Positions 18,258 to 29,200 of a stretch of 45,789 nucleotides of DNA are shown here, one piece after another. A program made the translations under genes and the position numbers. The notes beneath the pieces are model-generated. The model had not been told where the DNA came from. It saw only the letters and a list, made by a program, of their open reading frames with translations, and ran no database searches. The DNA is from Bacteroidales bacterium (GTDB lineage Bacteria > Bacteroidota > Bacteroidia > Bacteroidales > F082). How positions within the stretch are numbered: the first letter of the stretch is position 1; each line of letters starts with the position of its first letter. The stretch is taken from positions 1-45,789 of the forward strand of contig JABFQW010000052.1 in assembly GCA_013141455.1 (NCBI GenBank), given 5' to 3'.

Positions 18258-20813
18258 ATGAAAACTTTTACACAACTTAGTTTAATCCTTTGCCTTTTTC
18301 TGCTTTATCCGTTTTCGGGGAAATCACAAACATTACCTGGCAATTTACCCTCCCTGCTGCGTATTGCACAATCCAACGGATCTGGCAGCTGGGACAATGC
18401 TGCCACCTGGACATGGCTGGTAAACCCTAATAATTTGGCTGTGCCAAATGACTCAACTTTTGTTATTATTAATCCTGGACATACCGTAACCTTAGCTTCC
18501 AATGCAAGATGTGAAGCCCTGCAAATTAAGGCAGGTGGTACTTTGGACAACAGTACCTTTGAATTACTGATCCGGCCTATGGAATGGGCTGCCGGTATTT
18601 CCTGGGCTGGACTCGATGATGGTGTGACTTATGGTACAAATTTTGCACCAATTAATGATGCCTGGGACATATATAATGCGGACAATGCCACCTGGTGCTT
18701 TTTCATTATCAGTGGCACCCATGCAGGATCGGGAAATACCGTGTTTTCATTCATTGATGTTGATAATAACAATCAGTCATCTACCAATGGTTTAAGTATT
18801 GCCGGAACTGGTACAATAAGCAATACCGGCTCCTTCTACGTCAGGGATTATGGCTCGGGCACAAACTCATTCAAATTTAACTCAGCCTGTAATTTACATA
18901 TCGCTTCTAACCTGTACCTGATTACGGATGATGGAGCCCTTAATGGCGGAGCGGGCTTGACAAGTTATAATTTTGGAACCGTTCACCTCACAGGAGCGGC
19001 TAATATGACACTTGGTGCAGCAGGAGGAACATTTAACAATAATACCGGCGCCAGCATTGTCATCGATAACGGTGACCTCAACCTCGGACCCCTTACGGCA
19101 ATTGGAGCTATCGTTATAAATATGGGTACATTTAATGTTGCAAACGGTAACTTAAACTTCCCCATAGGTTCTTATTTTCAAAGCGATGGTACTGTTTATG
19201 TGAACGGAAATATTACGGCAGCCGATAATACCAGTGCCTTTATTAATGGGGGGTCTATGGACGGAGCTGAGCTTTCCGTTGCCGGCAGTTTTTTCCCGGC
19301 TGGCAGCGATTTGTATAGTAGTTCAGGTTTTGTGAATCGTGTAATTTATAACGGAACCTCCGCACAGACTATAAAAGCACCTCTAGATGGTTTCTCTAAA
19401 TTAATCATCAACAACCCGGCCGGTGTTACCCTTGCTGACGCTATTACTGTTAATGACTCGCTGATTGTAAAACCGGGCGCTACACTCAATGTAACTACCG
19501 GAACACTTACTTTGGGCACATCCCCTACCGTAACCCTGCAAAGCAATGCTTCAGGAACGGGATCGCTCATTTATGGCACAAGCCTGCCAGCAAAAGTTGA
19601 ACGCTATATTGCCGGTTCGGTTGTTGCAACACACGGCTGGCATTTCCTCAGTTCGCCGGTTGATGTGCAAGCCATCAGCGCTTTCCACACACCGGGTTCA
19701 GGTAATGATTTTTATAAATGGGACGAAACCACCAGCACATGGATTAACCGTACCGCTACCGGTGGAGGCATAAACCTGGCTTTTGAAACCAATTTCGAAG
19801 TTGGTAAAGGTTACCTCGCTGCCAATATAGCGAACAGCACCCAAACTTTTAACGGAAACCTGAATGTAGCCGATGTTGCCAAGAACCTTACCTACACCGG
19901 AGCCGCTACTTACGCCGGTTGGAATCTTCTGGGTAATCCATTCAGTAGCGCCCTCACCTGGAACGATGGTGGCTGGACGCTCACCAACGTGGATGCCAAT
20001 TGCCAGATTTGGAACGAAAGCAGTGCCTCTTACACTGTTCTGGGCGCCAGTGGTATCATCCCGAATGGAAACGGTTTCATGGTACATGCCACAGCACCCA
20101 CCTCACTTACAATACCGGCTGCTTCACGTGTTGTGAACAGCACCAACTGGTACAAAAACGCTGAACAGAACGATCGTATCGTACTCACAGTGAATGATAC
20201 TGAAGGTCAGACTTCACAGTCAACCATCATCCGTTTCGATGGCAATGCCAGTGCAGGTTTCGACAGCCAGTTCGACAGCTATTTCTTAGCCGGGTATGCA
20301 CCTATGTTCTACAGCCAGACCCAACTCGAAAATTATGCGCTGAATACCTTGCCGGCTATCACCGAAAACATGAGTATTCCGCTGGGCTTCGTGAAAAATG
20401 ACGGAAGCCTGTTCACGATGGAGCTTACCGAAAACATCACCGGTCAGACAATTTATCTTACCGATACCAAAACGAACCAAACCGTGACCCTGAATGATAA
20501 CAGTTATACTTTCACCGCTGAAGATGGTGACAACGCCGATCGTTTTGTATTGCATTTTGGTGTTGTTGGAGTAAATGAAAAATCGGATGAAGCTAACATT
20601 CATGCATGGTATGTTAACGGACAATTATACATCCAAAACACGGATCAGGCTGTTCAAATGAACATTTTTGATGTTCATGGACGCAACTTGCAGAGCTCCA
20701 TAATCAATACAACCGGTATGTACAGCAAAGCCCTGAACCTTCCGGCAGGAGTCTATATGGTTCGCTTACAAAACAGTGGAAGTGTAAACACGGTGAAAAT
20801 AATTGTTCGGTAA
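18258..20813 (+). CDS. T9SS-secreted beta-solenoid-like protein (GSW..ATWTWLVNP family)
   Basis: 851 residues. The signal peptide is about 1-23 (ending GKSQ). The N-terminal third matches the protein at 14889 (NGSGSWDNAATWTW, VIINPGHTVTLASNARC, GTHAGSGN). The second half differs: ERYIAGSVVATHGWHFLSSP, then GWNLLGNPFSS...W, GIIPNGNGFMVHA, and a final type A T9SS sorting domain (MNIFDVHGR...PAGVYMVRLQ). This second half is the form seen in the partial gene at 1-839. It is the second gene of the unit with promoter copy D and is followed 24 bp later by a small membrane-peptide gene. Role unknown; probably cell surface or matrix. Confidence 0.9.
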   Translation: MKTFTQLSLILCLFLLYPFSGKSQTLPGNLPSLLRIAQSNGSGSWDNAATWTWLVNPNNLAVPNDSTFVIINPGHTVTLASNARCEALQIKAGGTLDNSTFELLIRPMEWAAGISWAGLDDGVTYGTNFAPINDAWDIYNADNATWCFFIISGTHAGSGNTVFSFIDVDNNNQSSTNGLSIAGTGTISNTGSFYVRDYGSGTNSFKFNSACNLHIASNLYLITDDGALNGGAGLTSYNFGTVHLTGAANMTLGAAGGTFNNNTGASIVIDNGDLNLGPLTAIGAIVINMGTFNVANGNLNFPIGSYFQSDGTVYVNGNITAADNTSAFINGGSMDGAELSVAGSFFPAGSDLYSSSGFVNRVIYNGTSAQTIKAPLDGFSKLIINNPAGVTLADAITVNDSLIVKPGATLNVTTGTLTLGTSPTVTLQSNASGTGSLIYGTSLPAKVERYIAGSVVATHGWHFLSSPVDVQAISAFHTPGSGNDFYKWDETTSTWINRTATGGGINLAFETNFEVGKGYLAANIANSTQTFNGNLNVADVAKNLTYTGAATYAGWNLLGNPFSSALTWNDGGWTLTNVDANCQIWNESSASYTVLGASGIIPNGNGFMVHATAPTSLTIPAASRVVNSTNWYKNAEQNDRIVLTVNDTEGQTSQSTIIRFDGNASAGFDSQFDSYFLAGYAPMFYSQTQLENYALNTLPAITENMSIPLGFVKNDGSLFTMELTENITGQTIYLTDTKTNQTVTLNDNSYTFTAEDGDNADRFVLHFGVVGVNEKSDEANIHAWYVNGQLYIQNTDQAVQMNIFDVHGRNLQSSIINTTGMYSKALNLPAGVYMVRLQNSGSVNTVKIIVR

Positions 20814-20837
20814 CAACAAAAATAAAAATAGTATACC

Positions 20838-21077
20838 ATGAAAAAGTTAATCACAAAAATAGCATTGTTAAGTGTATTCCTGATAGCAAGCCAGATCCTT
20901 CTGGCACAAGGCCCACCTCCGCCTTCGGGCGGAGGCCATGGCGCCGGTGGTAACGAAGCAGCCGGTGGTGGCGCTCCAATTGGCGGCGGTCTCGAAATAT
21001 TGATAACACTTGGACTCGTTTATGGCGGTAAAAAAATCTATAACCGGTTTCAGAATATTCAGAAATTAGAGGAATAA
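20838..21077 (+). CDS. Small Gly/Pro-rich membrane peptide, PID-CTERM-like (copy 3)
   Basis: 79 residues. The signal peptide is about 1-23 (ending LLAQ). It is followed by GPPPPSGGGHGAGG, a Gly-rich linker with GGGAPIGGGL, a hydrophobic segment (EILITLGLVYGGKKIY) and a tail ending in KLEE. It is paralogous to 851 and 11068. It closes the unit 18032-21077, 24 bp after the T9SS gene, and is followed by a long perfect hairpin. The arrangement T9SS gene then small peptide equals that at 1-1084. Function unknown. Confidence 0.8.
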   Translation: MKKLITKIALLSVFLIASQILLAQGPPPPSGGGHGAGGNEAAGGGAPIGGGLEILITLGLVYGGKKIYNRFQNIQKLEE

Positions 21078-21161
21078 TGATAAGATATCTTCCGGCAAAT
21101 ATGTATTAATTTCTAACGGTTTACAAAAAACGAAACCGAAATCTAATTAAGAAGTATTTAA

Positions 21162-21205
21162 AAATAGAAACGGTCATCAGTGGTTACTGATGACCGTTTC
21201 TATTT
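21162..21205. terminator. Bidirectional terminator between convergent genes
   Basis: A 19-bp perfect stem (21162-21180 with 21187-21205) with a 6-nt loop. The stem's outer ends are A/T-rich, so it can serve both the plus-strand unit ending at 21077 and yebC coming from the minus strand. Confidence 0.85.
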
Positions 21206-21250
21206 GTTTTCAGGCTGTTTTACAACTGAACTTCCTGATAACGATAAAAT

Positions 21251-21961
21251 CTATCCGACATTGGTATATACCGCCTGCACATCTTCATCCTCTTCAATCT
21301 TCTCGATAAGCTTATCTATGTCAGCAAGTTGCTCATCAGTAAATTGTATGGGCGTGTTTGGAAACCGTTGCAGATTCGATTTCGAGATTTCGATACCCTG
21401 CCCTTCGAGCGCCGCGTTCATCAATCCAAAATTAGCAAAATCAGCATAAGCATAGGTTATATCTTCATGGGTTTCAATCTCTTCCAAACCTGCATCAATC
21501 AATTCCAGCTCAAGATCCTCAATATTCTTGTCAACAGGCATTTTGAATTCAAACACCGATTTACGGCTAAACATGAATTCGAGTGATCCCATCGGAACAA
21601 AACTTCCACCATTTTTGTTAAAATACGATTTTACGTTGGCAACGGTACGGGTGGTGTTATCTGTTGCACATTCAACAAAAACCAACACACCATGCGGACC
21701 CTTCCCCTCATACGTTATTTCAACCATCGATTCGGCATCCTTACCCGATGCACGTTTGATGGCAGCATCTATATTGTCCTTTGGCATGTTTTCAGCCTTG
21801 GCATTCTGAATGGCATTGCGCAGTTTGGCATTCATATTCGGGTCGGGACCACCCTCTTTTGCAGCAATAGTAATTAATTTACCCATTTTCGGAAACACTT
21901 TCGACATATTTGCCCAACGTTTCTCCTTTGATGCCCTGCGGTATTCAAATGCTCTTCCCAT
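21251..21961 (-). CDS. yebC: YebC/PmpR family protein (TACO1-like)
   Basis: 236 residues, the usual family length. The N-terminus [21 protein letters not shown] and the segments [33 protein letters not shown] and [16 protein letters not shown] are characteristic of the YebC/TACO1 family. Members bind DNA or act on ribosomes; a role in relieving ribosome stalling at polyproline tracts has been described for some. The gene is transcribed towards the T9SS cluster and shares the terminator hairpin at 21162. It is a core gene that marks the edge of the repetitive cluster. Confidence 0.95.
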   Translation of the reverse strand: MGRAFEYRRASKEKRWANMSKVFPKMGKLITIAAKEGGPDPNMNAKLRNAIQNAKAENMPKDNIDAAIKRASGKDAESMVEITYEGKGPHGVLVFVECATDNTTRTVANVKSYFNKNGGSFVPMGSLEFMFSRKSVFEFKMPVDKNIEDLELELIDAGLEEIETHEDITYAYADFANFGLMNAALEGQGIEISKSNLQRFPNTPIQFTDEQLADIDKLIEKIEEDEDVQAVYTNVG

Positions 21962-22107
21962 GATTATCAGGTTTTTAGATTAATTATTTCTAATTTTAAG
22001 GATTGTAAAATTAGTAAGACCGATCGTAATTTCATAGGATTTTGGCAAACTATTTAATAAGGTGTCATAATTATGAAAACCCGTTGGAATATCCGTATGA
22101 ATTAAAA

Positions 22108-22140
22108 TTTGTATGAAAGGCAGTACTGGTATTATCTTTG
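22108..22140 (+). promoter_or_regulatory. Bacteroidota-type promoter upstream of the FISUMP gene
   Basis: TTTG (22108-22111), 21 bp, then TATCTTTG (22133-22140). This fits the TTTG-N19-21-TAnnTTTG consensus for the primary sigma factor of Bacteroidota. The leader to the chosen ATG would be about 170 nt. Confidence 0.55.
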
Positions 22141-22316
22141 TGAATTACTGCACGTTCGATGGAGACGAAATGTATATACAAAGCTGCAGTTGAGATCCAC
22201 CACGGATCAGTCCCTCTGAAATCAATCTGTTTTTTACGAATGATGTGTACGGCGTTCATTCATCAAAAGAAACATCTCAAACAAACTCTTCCATAGTATC
22301 ATTCATAAAACAAACG

Positions 22317-23237
22317 ATGATGAAAAAAGCAATTTTACTTCTATCAGTGCTTGTTTTTTCATTAGTGAGGAATCAGGCGCAAACAGTAACCGACTATGAT
22401 GGTAATGTGTATGATACCGTTACCATTGGCACACAGGTGTGGATGAAACAAAATCTGCATGTGACCCATTACAATAATGGAATTCCGATTCCAACAGTCA
22501 CTGACTTTTCAATATGGTCAACACTGACGACCGGAGCCAGATGCTACTATAATAACGATTCAGCTACCTATGATTCCATCTATGGGGCATTGTACAATTG
22601 GTATTCGGTAGTAGATGAAAATCTGATTTGCCCGACAGCCTGGCATGTTCCAACAAACACCGAATGGCAGGAGGTTGAGGCTTACCTCGGTGGGGCAATG
22701 ATTGCCGGAGGTAAAATGAAAGAAGCGGGTACCACACATTGGAAAAGTCCGAATACTGGCGCTACCAATAGTACCGGTTTTACGGGTCTTCCCGGTGGTG
22801 CACGTGATCCCGGCATCGATTACCGTACCATGACCGAAAATGGATTGTGGTGGACAGCAAAGAGTTACAACGGTACGATGGCATGGAGCGTTTATATGTG
22901 GTATCTGTTTGCAGGTATCGACCACAACCCGACTGATAAAAATTTCGGAGCAAGCATCCGCTGTATTAAGGATGCTGAAACCGGTCTTGGTGAAATAAAC
23001 AAGTTGGAAAAAGTAAAACTATATCCCAATCCGGCCAAGGCTGTGGTCACGATCGAAAATCCATATAATCAGCAATTGGAAATTCATATTTACAACATCC
23101 TTGCCGATTGCGTATTGCATGCCTGTTTTGATGGTTTAGTTAATGAAATTGACATCCGTTCTCTGTCAAAAGGGACGTACGAAGTGATTATAATCTGTAA
23201 AGAAGGCACAACACGAAGAACGCTGATAAAGCAATAA
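22317..23237 (+). CDS. FISUMP-domain protein with T9SS sorting domain
   Basis: The frame is open from 22245, but the signal peptide starts at the ATG pair 22317/22320 (MMKKAILLLSVLVFS...AQ), so I start there (306 residues). The body is a FISUMP domain (Fibrobacter succinogenes major paralogous domain): DYDGNVYDTVTIGTQVWMKQNL, YGALYNWYSV, CPTAWHVPTNTEW and STGFTGLPGGARD are its hallmark blocks. The last ~65 residues (LYPNPAKAVVTIEN... to the end) are a T9SS sorting domain. Such proteins are exported to the surface; their ligands are mostly unknown. It has its own promoter and no close partner gene. Confidence 0.88.
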   Translation: MMKKAILLLSVLVFSLVRNQAQTVTDYDGNVYDTVTIGTQVWMKQNLHVTHYNNGIPIPTVTDFSIWSTLTTGARCYYNNDSATYDSIYGALYNWYSVVDENLICPTAWHVPTNTEWQEVEAYLGGAMIAGGKMKEAGTTHWKSPNTGATNSTGFTGLPGGARDPGIDYRTMTENGLWWTAKSYNGTMAWSVYMWYLFAGIDHNPTDKNFGASIRCIKDAETGLGEINKLEKVKLYPNPAKAVVTIENPYNQQLEIHIYNILADCVLHACFDGLVNEIDIRSLSKGTYEVIIICKEGTTRRTLIKQ

Positions 23238-23608
23238 AGAATTTTACAATTAATTCAAAATCAATTCTTACCTGAATAATTCATCTCGCAAAGACGCAAA
23301 GTTTTGAATTGAAACAGTTTAATACCAGGAATACAAATATTTATTTTTTCAACAATTTTCACTCAAATACATATTCCTGTCGGCTTTGCAGCCCTGTCAG
23401 CCGCCAGGCAGGTTTGCGAGATTTTTTAATGAATAATACAGGCTTAATCTTAAACACGTTCGAATTTCCACACTATTCCTTCTTATAATGAAGCTCCATT
23501 TCCCGCTTTAGCTTTTCCTTACCGGAAATTTCAATATTACCAAATCGTCTCCAATTGATCGGAATTCACTAAACTTGCATTATAATACTATCGAAAACAA
23601 ACCCGATC
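23238..23608. other. Non-coding gap with a palindromic repeat
   Basis: TCTCGCAAA (23284-23292) is inverted at 23413-23421 (TTTGCGAGA). The outer bases (AATAATTCAT / ATGAATAATA) are also complementary apart from a small insertion. Between them is a GC-richer stretch around CAGCCCTGTCAGCCG. It looks like a dispersed palindromic element. No gene seen. Confidence 0.4.
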
Positions 23609-25252
23609 ATGGATATCTTAACTGTTTCATTAATAGCTGTGTTGATCATCCTCACAGTTTTCATTCTCATAAAATTATCTTCAAAAAACGCTGACGAAGG
23701 TTCGTCCCCTGAGATCGAAAAACGTATCGATTTCATGGATCGTAACCTCAACCGGATTGAATCGGTTGTGAATGAGGGTTTTAAACAAAACCGGGATGAA
23801 TTGGCAAAAACGCTCGCCACTTTTCAACAGACTTTTCTGGAAACTTTGCGCGAGATTTCACGAAACCAGACAGACCAAATGAACGGTATGCGCGAGCAAA
23901 GTGAACGGAATATCTCTGCCCTTAACAAAACCCTCGAAGAAAAACTGACCGTCCTCACCGATAAAAACGAAACAAGCAACAAAGAAAACCGCGATGAACT
24001 CAACCGGAGCTTCGTTTTCATCAACGACAGGATCAAAGAACGCGCCGATGAAAGCAGCAGCCGGCAGAAAGAACAAAACGCACTCACCATCAAACAACTC
24101 GAAGCCGTAACTACCAAACTCGACGAGAAACTGAATCAACTGGCTGAGCAGTTCAGGACAAATACAACCGAAAGCCGTGCCGCACTTGATACTTCATTAA
24201 AAGAATTCAGAGAAACTTTCTCAGCCAACGTGAAGGAATTCAACGATATGCAGAAATCGAAATTCGACGAACTGAATACCAAACAAAGCGAGTTGGTGAA
24301 TATCACCGAACAGAAATTGGAGAAAATGCGTGAAACCGTTGATGAGAAGCTTCAGAAAACGCTCGAAACCCGTCTCGGTCAATCGTTTGAATTGGTGAGC
24401 AAACAGCTCGAAAGTGTTCAGAAAGGTCTGGGCGAAATGCAGACATTAGCCTCTGATGTGGGTGGATTGAAACGCGTGCTATCGAATGTGAAAACCCGTG
24501 GTGTGATGGGTGAGATTCAATTAGGGAATATTCTGGAACAAATCATGGCTCCCGAACAGTATCAGGCCAACGTAAAAACCAAGCAATCGAGTGGCGATTT
24601 TGTTGAGTTTGCCATCAAACTTCCGGGTCGCGACATCAAAGACGGTCATGTGTATCTGCCTATTGACGCCAAATTCCCACAGGAAGCCTATCATCTTTTA
24701 CAAATTGCTTACGATGAAGCCAATCCTGCCAAGGTGGAAGAAGCGACCAAAACACTCGCCACTTCCATTCGCAAATTTGCCAAAGACATCCGCGATAAAT
24801 ACCTCGATCCACCATTTACCACCGATTTTGGTATCATGTTTCTACCCATCGAGGGATTATATGCCGAAGTGGTACGTAACACCGATCTGATTGAACAACT
24901 ACAACGTGAATTCAAGATCATCATCACCGGACCAACAACGTTGGCGGCCATTTTAAATAGTCTTCAGATGGGATTCAAAACCCTTGCCATCCAGCAACGC
25001 AGCAGCGAAGTATGGCAGATATTGGGCGAAGTGAAAACAGAATTTGGTAAGTTTGGCGGCATACTCGAAAAAGCACAAAAGAAAATTACCGAAGCCGGAA
25101 ACGAGATTGATACTTTGGTAGGCTCTCGCACACGAGCCATCGAGCGAAAATTACGTAAAGTTCATATCCTGCCGTCTTCAATCGAGCCAACCTTGCTCGA
25201 CGAAGGCCTGTTCGACGATGAGAGTAAGGAAAGCGAAGAGAATGAAGCCTGA
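23609..25252 (+). CDS. rmuC: RmuC family protein
   Basis: 547 residues. One N-terminal membrane helix (about 4-22) is followed by a long coiled coil (about 30-280, rich in E/K/Q/R heptads). The RmuC domain lies at about 285-490: LKRVLSNVKTRGVMGEIQLGNIL, LPIDAKFPQEAY, FLPIEGLYAEVV and ITGPTTLAAILNSLQMGF are typical blocks. RmuC proteins limit recombination at inverted repeats and are thought to be nucleases, although this is inferred for most members. The acidic C-terminal tail (DEGLFDDESKESEENEA) is as usual. It is a single gene with no operon partner. Confidence 0.95.
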   Translation: MDILTVSLIAVLIILTVFILIKLSSKNADEGSSPEIEKRIDFMDRNLNRIESVVNEGFKQNRDELAKTLATFQQTFLETLREISRNQTDQMNGMREQSERNISALNKTLEEKLTVLTDKNETSNKENRDELNRSFVFINDRIKERADESSSRQKEQNALTIKQLEAVTTKLDEKLNQLAEQFRTNTTESRAALDTSLKEFRETFSANVKEFNDMQKSKFDELNTKQSELVNITEQKLEKMRETVDEKLQKTLETRLGQSFELVSKQLESVQKGLGEMQTLASDVGGLKRVLSNVKTRGVMGEIQLGNILEQIMAPEQYQANVKTKQSSGDFVEFAIKLPGRDIKDGHVYLPIDAKFPQEAYHLLQIAYDEANPAKVEEATKTLATSIRKFAKDIRDKYLDPPFTTDFGIMFLPIEGLYAEVVRNTDLIEQLQREFKIIITGPTTLAAILNSLQMGFKTLAIQQRSSEVWQILGEVKTEFGKFGGILEKAQKKITEAGNEIDTLVGSRTRAIERKLRKVHILPSSIEPTLLDEGLFDDESKESEENEA

Positions 25253-26234
25253 GAAATTCAAGGGTGGTATTACTGATTAAGAAGTGTTTTAAACACAAAT
25301 AATTTAAAATAATATCAAAGTTAAAACATCCGCCACATTGGTAAGCGCATTAGTTGATTCAAGAAAAAATTGTTCCGGCTAAAGTGATATAGACTAAAGA
25401 TTATTTTGATATGCCTGGAGTAAGAAAGGATCAATTAAAAATTATATGTACATAAATACCGTAAATATAAGTTTCCAAAACCTTATTTTTAATTTCATTT
25501 TAACCTTAGTAGCGAAGAGTCATCGTATTCAATCAAACCTTATTACCTTATTAACCGGTGCAAAGTGGTTAATTTAAAATGGCAGTATAAATTATTATAT
25601 TCTATTTTCATCTTAATTGATTGTCAATAAGGTAATAAGGTCAATGAATTGTTTTCTTTACTTTCTACTAAGGTTTTAGGAATGATAAGGTTTTAAACTA
25701 AACATATTAATCCCAAATTAATCAGTAGGAGGCTCATAAAAGCCGAACTATCTGATTTAATTGGGATAACCCCGACTTAGTGGTTGTATGAGGCATGATT
25801 TATCATGTTGAATTACAAACTTTTAGTCGATTACGCATTTACCTTCGGTGAGAACGCTTCGCTTAGTTTCAATGCGTAATTTGGGTTAAATCATGAATAT
25901 CACAAAACTTTGAACTTTTCCAGCACTTTAAAATAAAATATTACCTGTATCGAGGTTATTACTTATTTTGTAACTATTCACCCCATTAATGCCACTGATT
26001 CACAGATTATTAACAATTGCTATTTACAATAAAACACAACAATTCCACTGAGTTTTAATTTTTAGACTGCCTTTGGCAGTCTAAAAATTTGATTAAATCT
26101 GTGAACTTTTCTCACCGCAGGTAATCTGTGGCATTTATAATTTTGTATTTAATTAATCAAGGGCTGAATAGTTACCTTATTTTTTTATCTATAAACTTCC
26201 CCGATAAAAAGCTTTTTATTTTGAATCTAATTTC
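25253..26234. other. Long non-coding gap rich in inverted repeats
   Basis: No gene is supported in about 1 kb. Three separate inverted repeats are visible. The first is a perfect 15-bp pair (25538-25552 with 25626-25640, CCTTATTACCTTATT). The second is nested: CATGATTTA/TAAATCATG (25794-25802, 25887-25895) enclosing ATTACGCATT/AATGCGTAAT (25830-25839, 25871-25880). The third is the hairpin at 26057-26089. CACAGATTA and TAATCTGTG also recur around 25990-26140. This looks like an accumulation site for small palindromic elements upstream of the SusC-like gene. Confidence 0.45.
26057..26089. terminator. 15-bp perfect hairpin, terminator-like
   Basis: AATTTTTAGACTGCC (26057-26071) pairs with GGCAGTCTAAAAATT (26075-26089) across a TTT loop. 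The A/T-rich base would work as a terminator in either direction, but no gene ends nearby, so it may be a palindromic repeat. Confidence 0.5.
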
Positions 26235-26242
26235 TAATTTTG
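26235..26242 (+). promoter_or_regulatory. Candidate -7 box for the SusC-like gene
   Basis: TAATTTTG matches TAnnTTTG and lies 43 bp before the ATG at 26286. No clear TTTG at the right -33 distance was found. Confidence 0.35.
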
Positions 26243-26285
26243 CTTTTCGCACAAATTCATTACAATTTGTTCAAAATTGGATCAC

Positions 26286-29200
26286 ATGAAGAAATCTTTA
26301 TTAAGCCTTGCCTTTCTTGTTTTTCTCATTTATAGCGCAAGTGCACAGGTAGTTACAATTTTCGGAAATGTAACTTCTGCCAATGATGGCTCTCCGCTAC
26401 CGGGTGTCACCGTCCGAATCAAATCAACAACAAACGGCACCATCACCGATATCGAGGGTCACTTCACCTTGAAGGACCTGCAGCCGGAAAACATTCTCGT
26501 GGTAAGTTTCATCGGTTACGACACGCAGGAGATCACGGTTGGAGATAACAAAAGTTTCAGCATTCAACTGGTTGAAAGTTCACAACTTCTCGAGGAGGTT
26601 GTGGTCACGGCGCTCGGTATCACCCGACAAAAAAGGGAGATCGGTTATTCAACCGAAAAGATTGAGGCTACCATGATCACCGATTCCAAAGCGCCCAATG
26701 TGTTAAATGCCATCACAGGACGATCGGCCGGGGTGCAGATTTCACAACCCGACGGGATCGAAGGCGGCTCAACACGTATCGTGATCAGAGGTAACAACAA
26801 TATCACCGGCGACAATCAGCCTTTGATCGTGGTTGACAATATCCCACTCGAAAACACGCCCGGCCTGACCAATATTGGGCGTGGTGTGGACTGGGGAAGC
26901 GCCATCAATGACCTGAATGCCTACGACATCGAGAGCATGACACTGATGAAAGGCGGCGCAGCTTCGGCACTTTACGGATCAAGAGGCGCCAACGGCGTTT
27001 TGTTTATCACCACAAAACATGGTACAAAACAAAAAGGCATCGGCGTTACCTATAATATGGATTATAAAATCACTACTCCTTATCTGTTTCGTGATGTTCA
27101 GAACACCTATGGAGCTGGTGGTCCCATTTCATTCACTCCTTCCTCCTTTCCGACCAATGGCGATACCTTGTTGTATCCGGGAATTTATGGAAATGAAAAT
27201 CTCATCATCAATCAGGCCGGTGAAACATCGAGTACTTCGGCCGAATTTGGTTATTATGGTTCTGCTGTTTCATGGGGACCTAAAATGGAAGGGCAAATGG
27301 TAAAATGGTGGGATGGCGAAATGCGTTCATATTCGCCACAACCCGACAACCTGAAAATACCTTTTCACAACGGTTTCACCACCACGCACAATGTTTCGGC
27401 TACCGGTGGCGGCGATAAAGGTACGATGCGCGTTTCCTTCACACGTCAGGATAACAAAGCCATTGTTGACAACAGCGATTTCAACCGCACAACCATCAAC
27501 CTTGGTGCGAACCTGAAAATCAGTGATAAACTGCGCACCGATGTTACACTTTCGTTTATCCAATACCAACGAAAGAACAGCCCGATGTTAGGGGAAGACA
27601 GAAACTCCTTTAACAAAGGCTTGCTTTATTGCTGGCCGCGAAGCTATCAGGGTATCGACAAACAAAACTATGCGCTACCCGATGGCTCGCAGAATCCGCA
27701 GGAAGGTTTTCCGTTCAACGATATCAGCCCAACACTCTGGTGGGAATATTACAACAACAACACAACCCAGAACCGCGACAAATATACCGGTGCCCTGGCG
27801 CTTTCTTACGATCCTTTCACCTGGCTGAATATATTGGGCAGGGTCAGCCGTGATTATACCGTTGAACAGTTTGAAACCCGAAACAAACCCACCGATTTCC
27901 TTGGTTACTTAAATGGTTATTACAGTAACGGTCTGTCAAGGAACAGGGGAGATAACTACGACTTCGTCATGACGGCCAATAGAGATCAGATTTTTGGAAG
28001 CGGATTCGATGTAACCTTCACTACCGGTGCAAGCCGCTGGAGCCAGGATTATTATTACATCAACGGACATTCAGGAACCTGGTATTATCCGAATATGTAC
28101 ACCCTCTTCAACTTCACAGAGACAACTTATATCAACCACCCTGATGGCCACACCATCATCGATAATCAGGGCAACACTGCTTCAGAAATGATTCCAACAG
28201 AAGGTTACTTACGCAAGCAAACCAACTCAGTTTACTCCTTTCTGAATCTATCTTACAAAAAGTATTTCTACATAGAACTTACAGGCCGAAATGACTGGTC
28301 GTCAACACTGCCTCTCAACAGCAATTCCTATTTTTACCCATCTGTCTCACTTAGTTTTATCCCAACCGAAGCCTTCGATGCCCTGAAATCGGTTCCCTGG
28401 ATGAACTTCCTGAAAATACGCGGGGGCGTGGCACAAACGGCTACCGATACCCGTCCTTATCTGTTTAATTTTTATTACAATACGAGTTTGTTTGGCGGAC
28501 AGCAATCCTCCGGTTTCCCGGGGATTATTCCACCAATCGAGCTACATCCGCAACGCGTTAATGCCTACGAATCGGGGATAAATCTTGGATTATTTGAGAA
28601 TAAAATTGATATCGATTTCACGTATTATTATCTCAATTCTTTCGAACAGATCCTCCCTGATCTACCCGTTCCGGTGTCTTCAGGTGCCTCCAACATCATG
28701 ACCAACAAAGGCGTGCTTACCAACAAAGGTTTCGAGATCATCATCAATACAGTGCCGGTGCAAACAAAAAATCTTGTGATTCGTACCGGAATCAATTTTG
28801 CCCGCAACCGCAACAAGGTTGTCAGTCTGGGTGGAGATGCTGATTCCTATCTGTTAGCCGATATCTGGGGATTGAACGGCCCGGCCATGATACTGCGCGA
28901 AGGTGACGGATATGGAACGATCAGCGGGTATGATTATGTGTATGATGATAACGGAAATCGCGTTGTGAATGATGCCGGAACAAAATATCTCATCACCGAT
29001 AGCCGGGTTCCCATCGGGAATGCTTCACCCGACTTCATTGCCGGATGGAACACAAGTGTGCAATACAAAGGCTTGCGTTTAGGGATGTTGATCGATACCA
29101 AATGGGGTGGCGATATCTACAGCGGATCGTATGTGATTGGATTGCAAACCGGTCAGAGCCCTGAAACGCTTATCGAACGCGAAGGCGGTGGCCTTCCTTA

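Noticed and set aside
22245-22316. N-terminal extension of the FISUMP gene
   Set aside because: A good signal peptide begins at 22317; the extension is polar and has no homologous feature.
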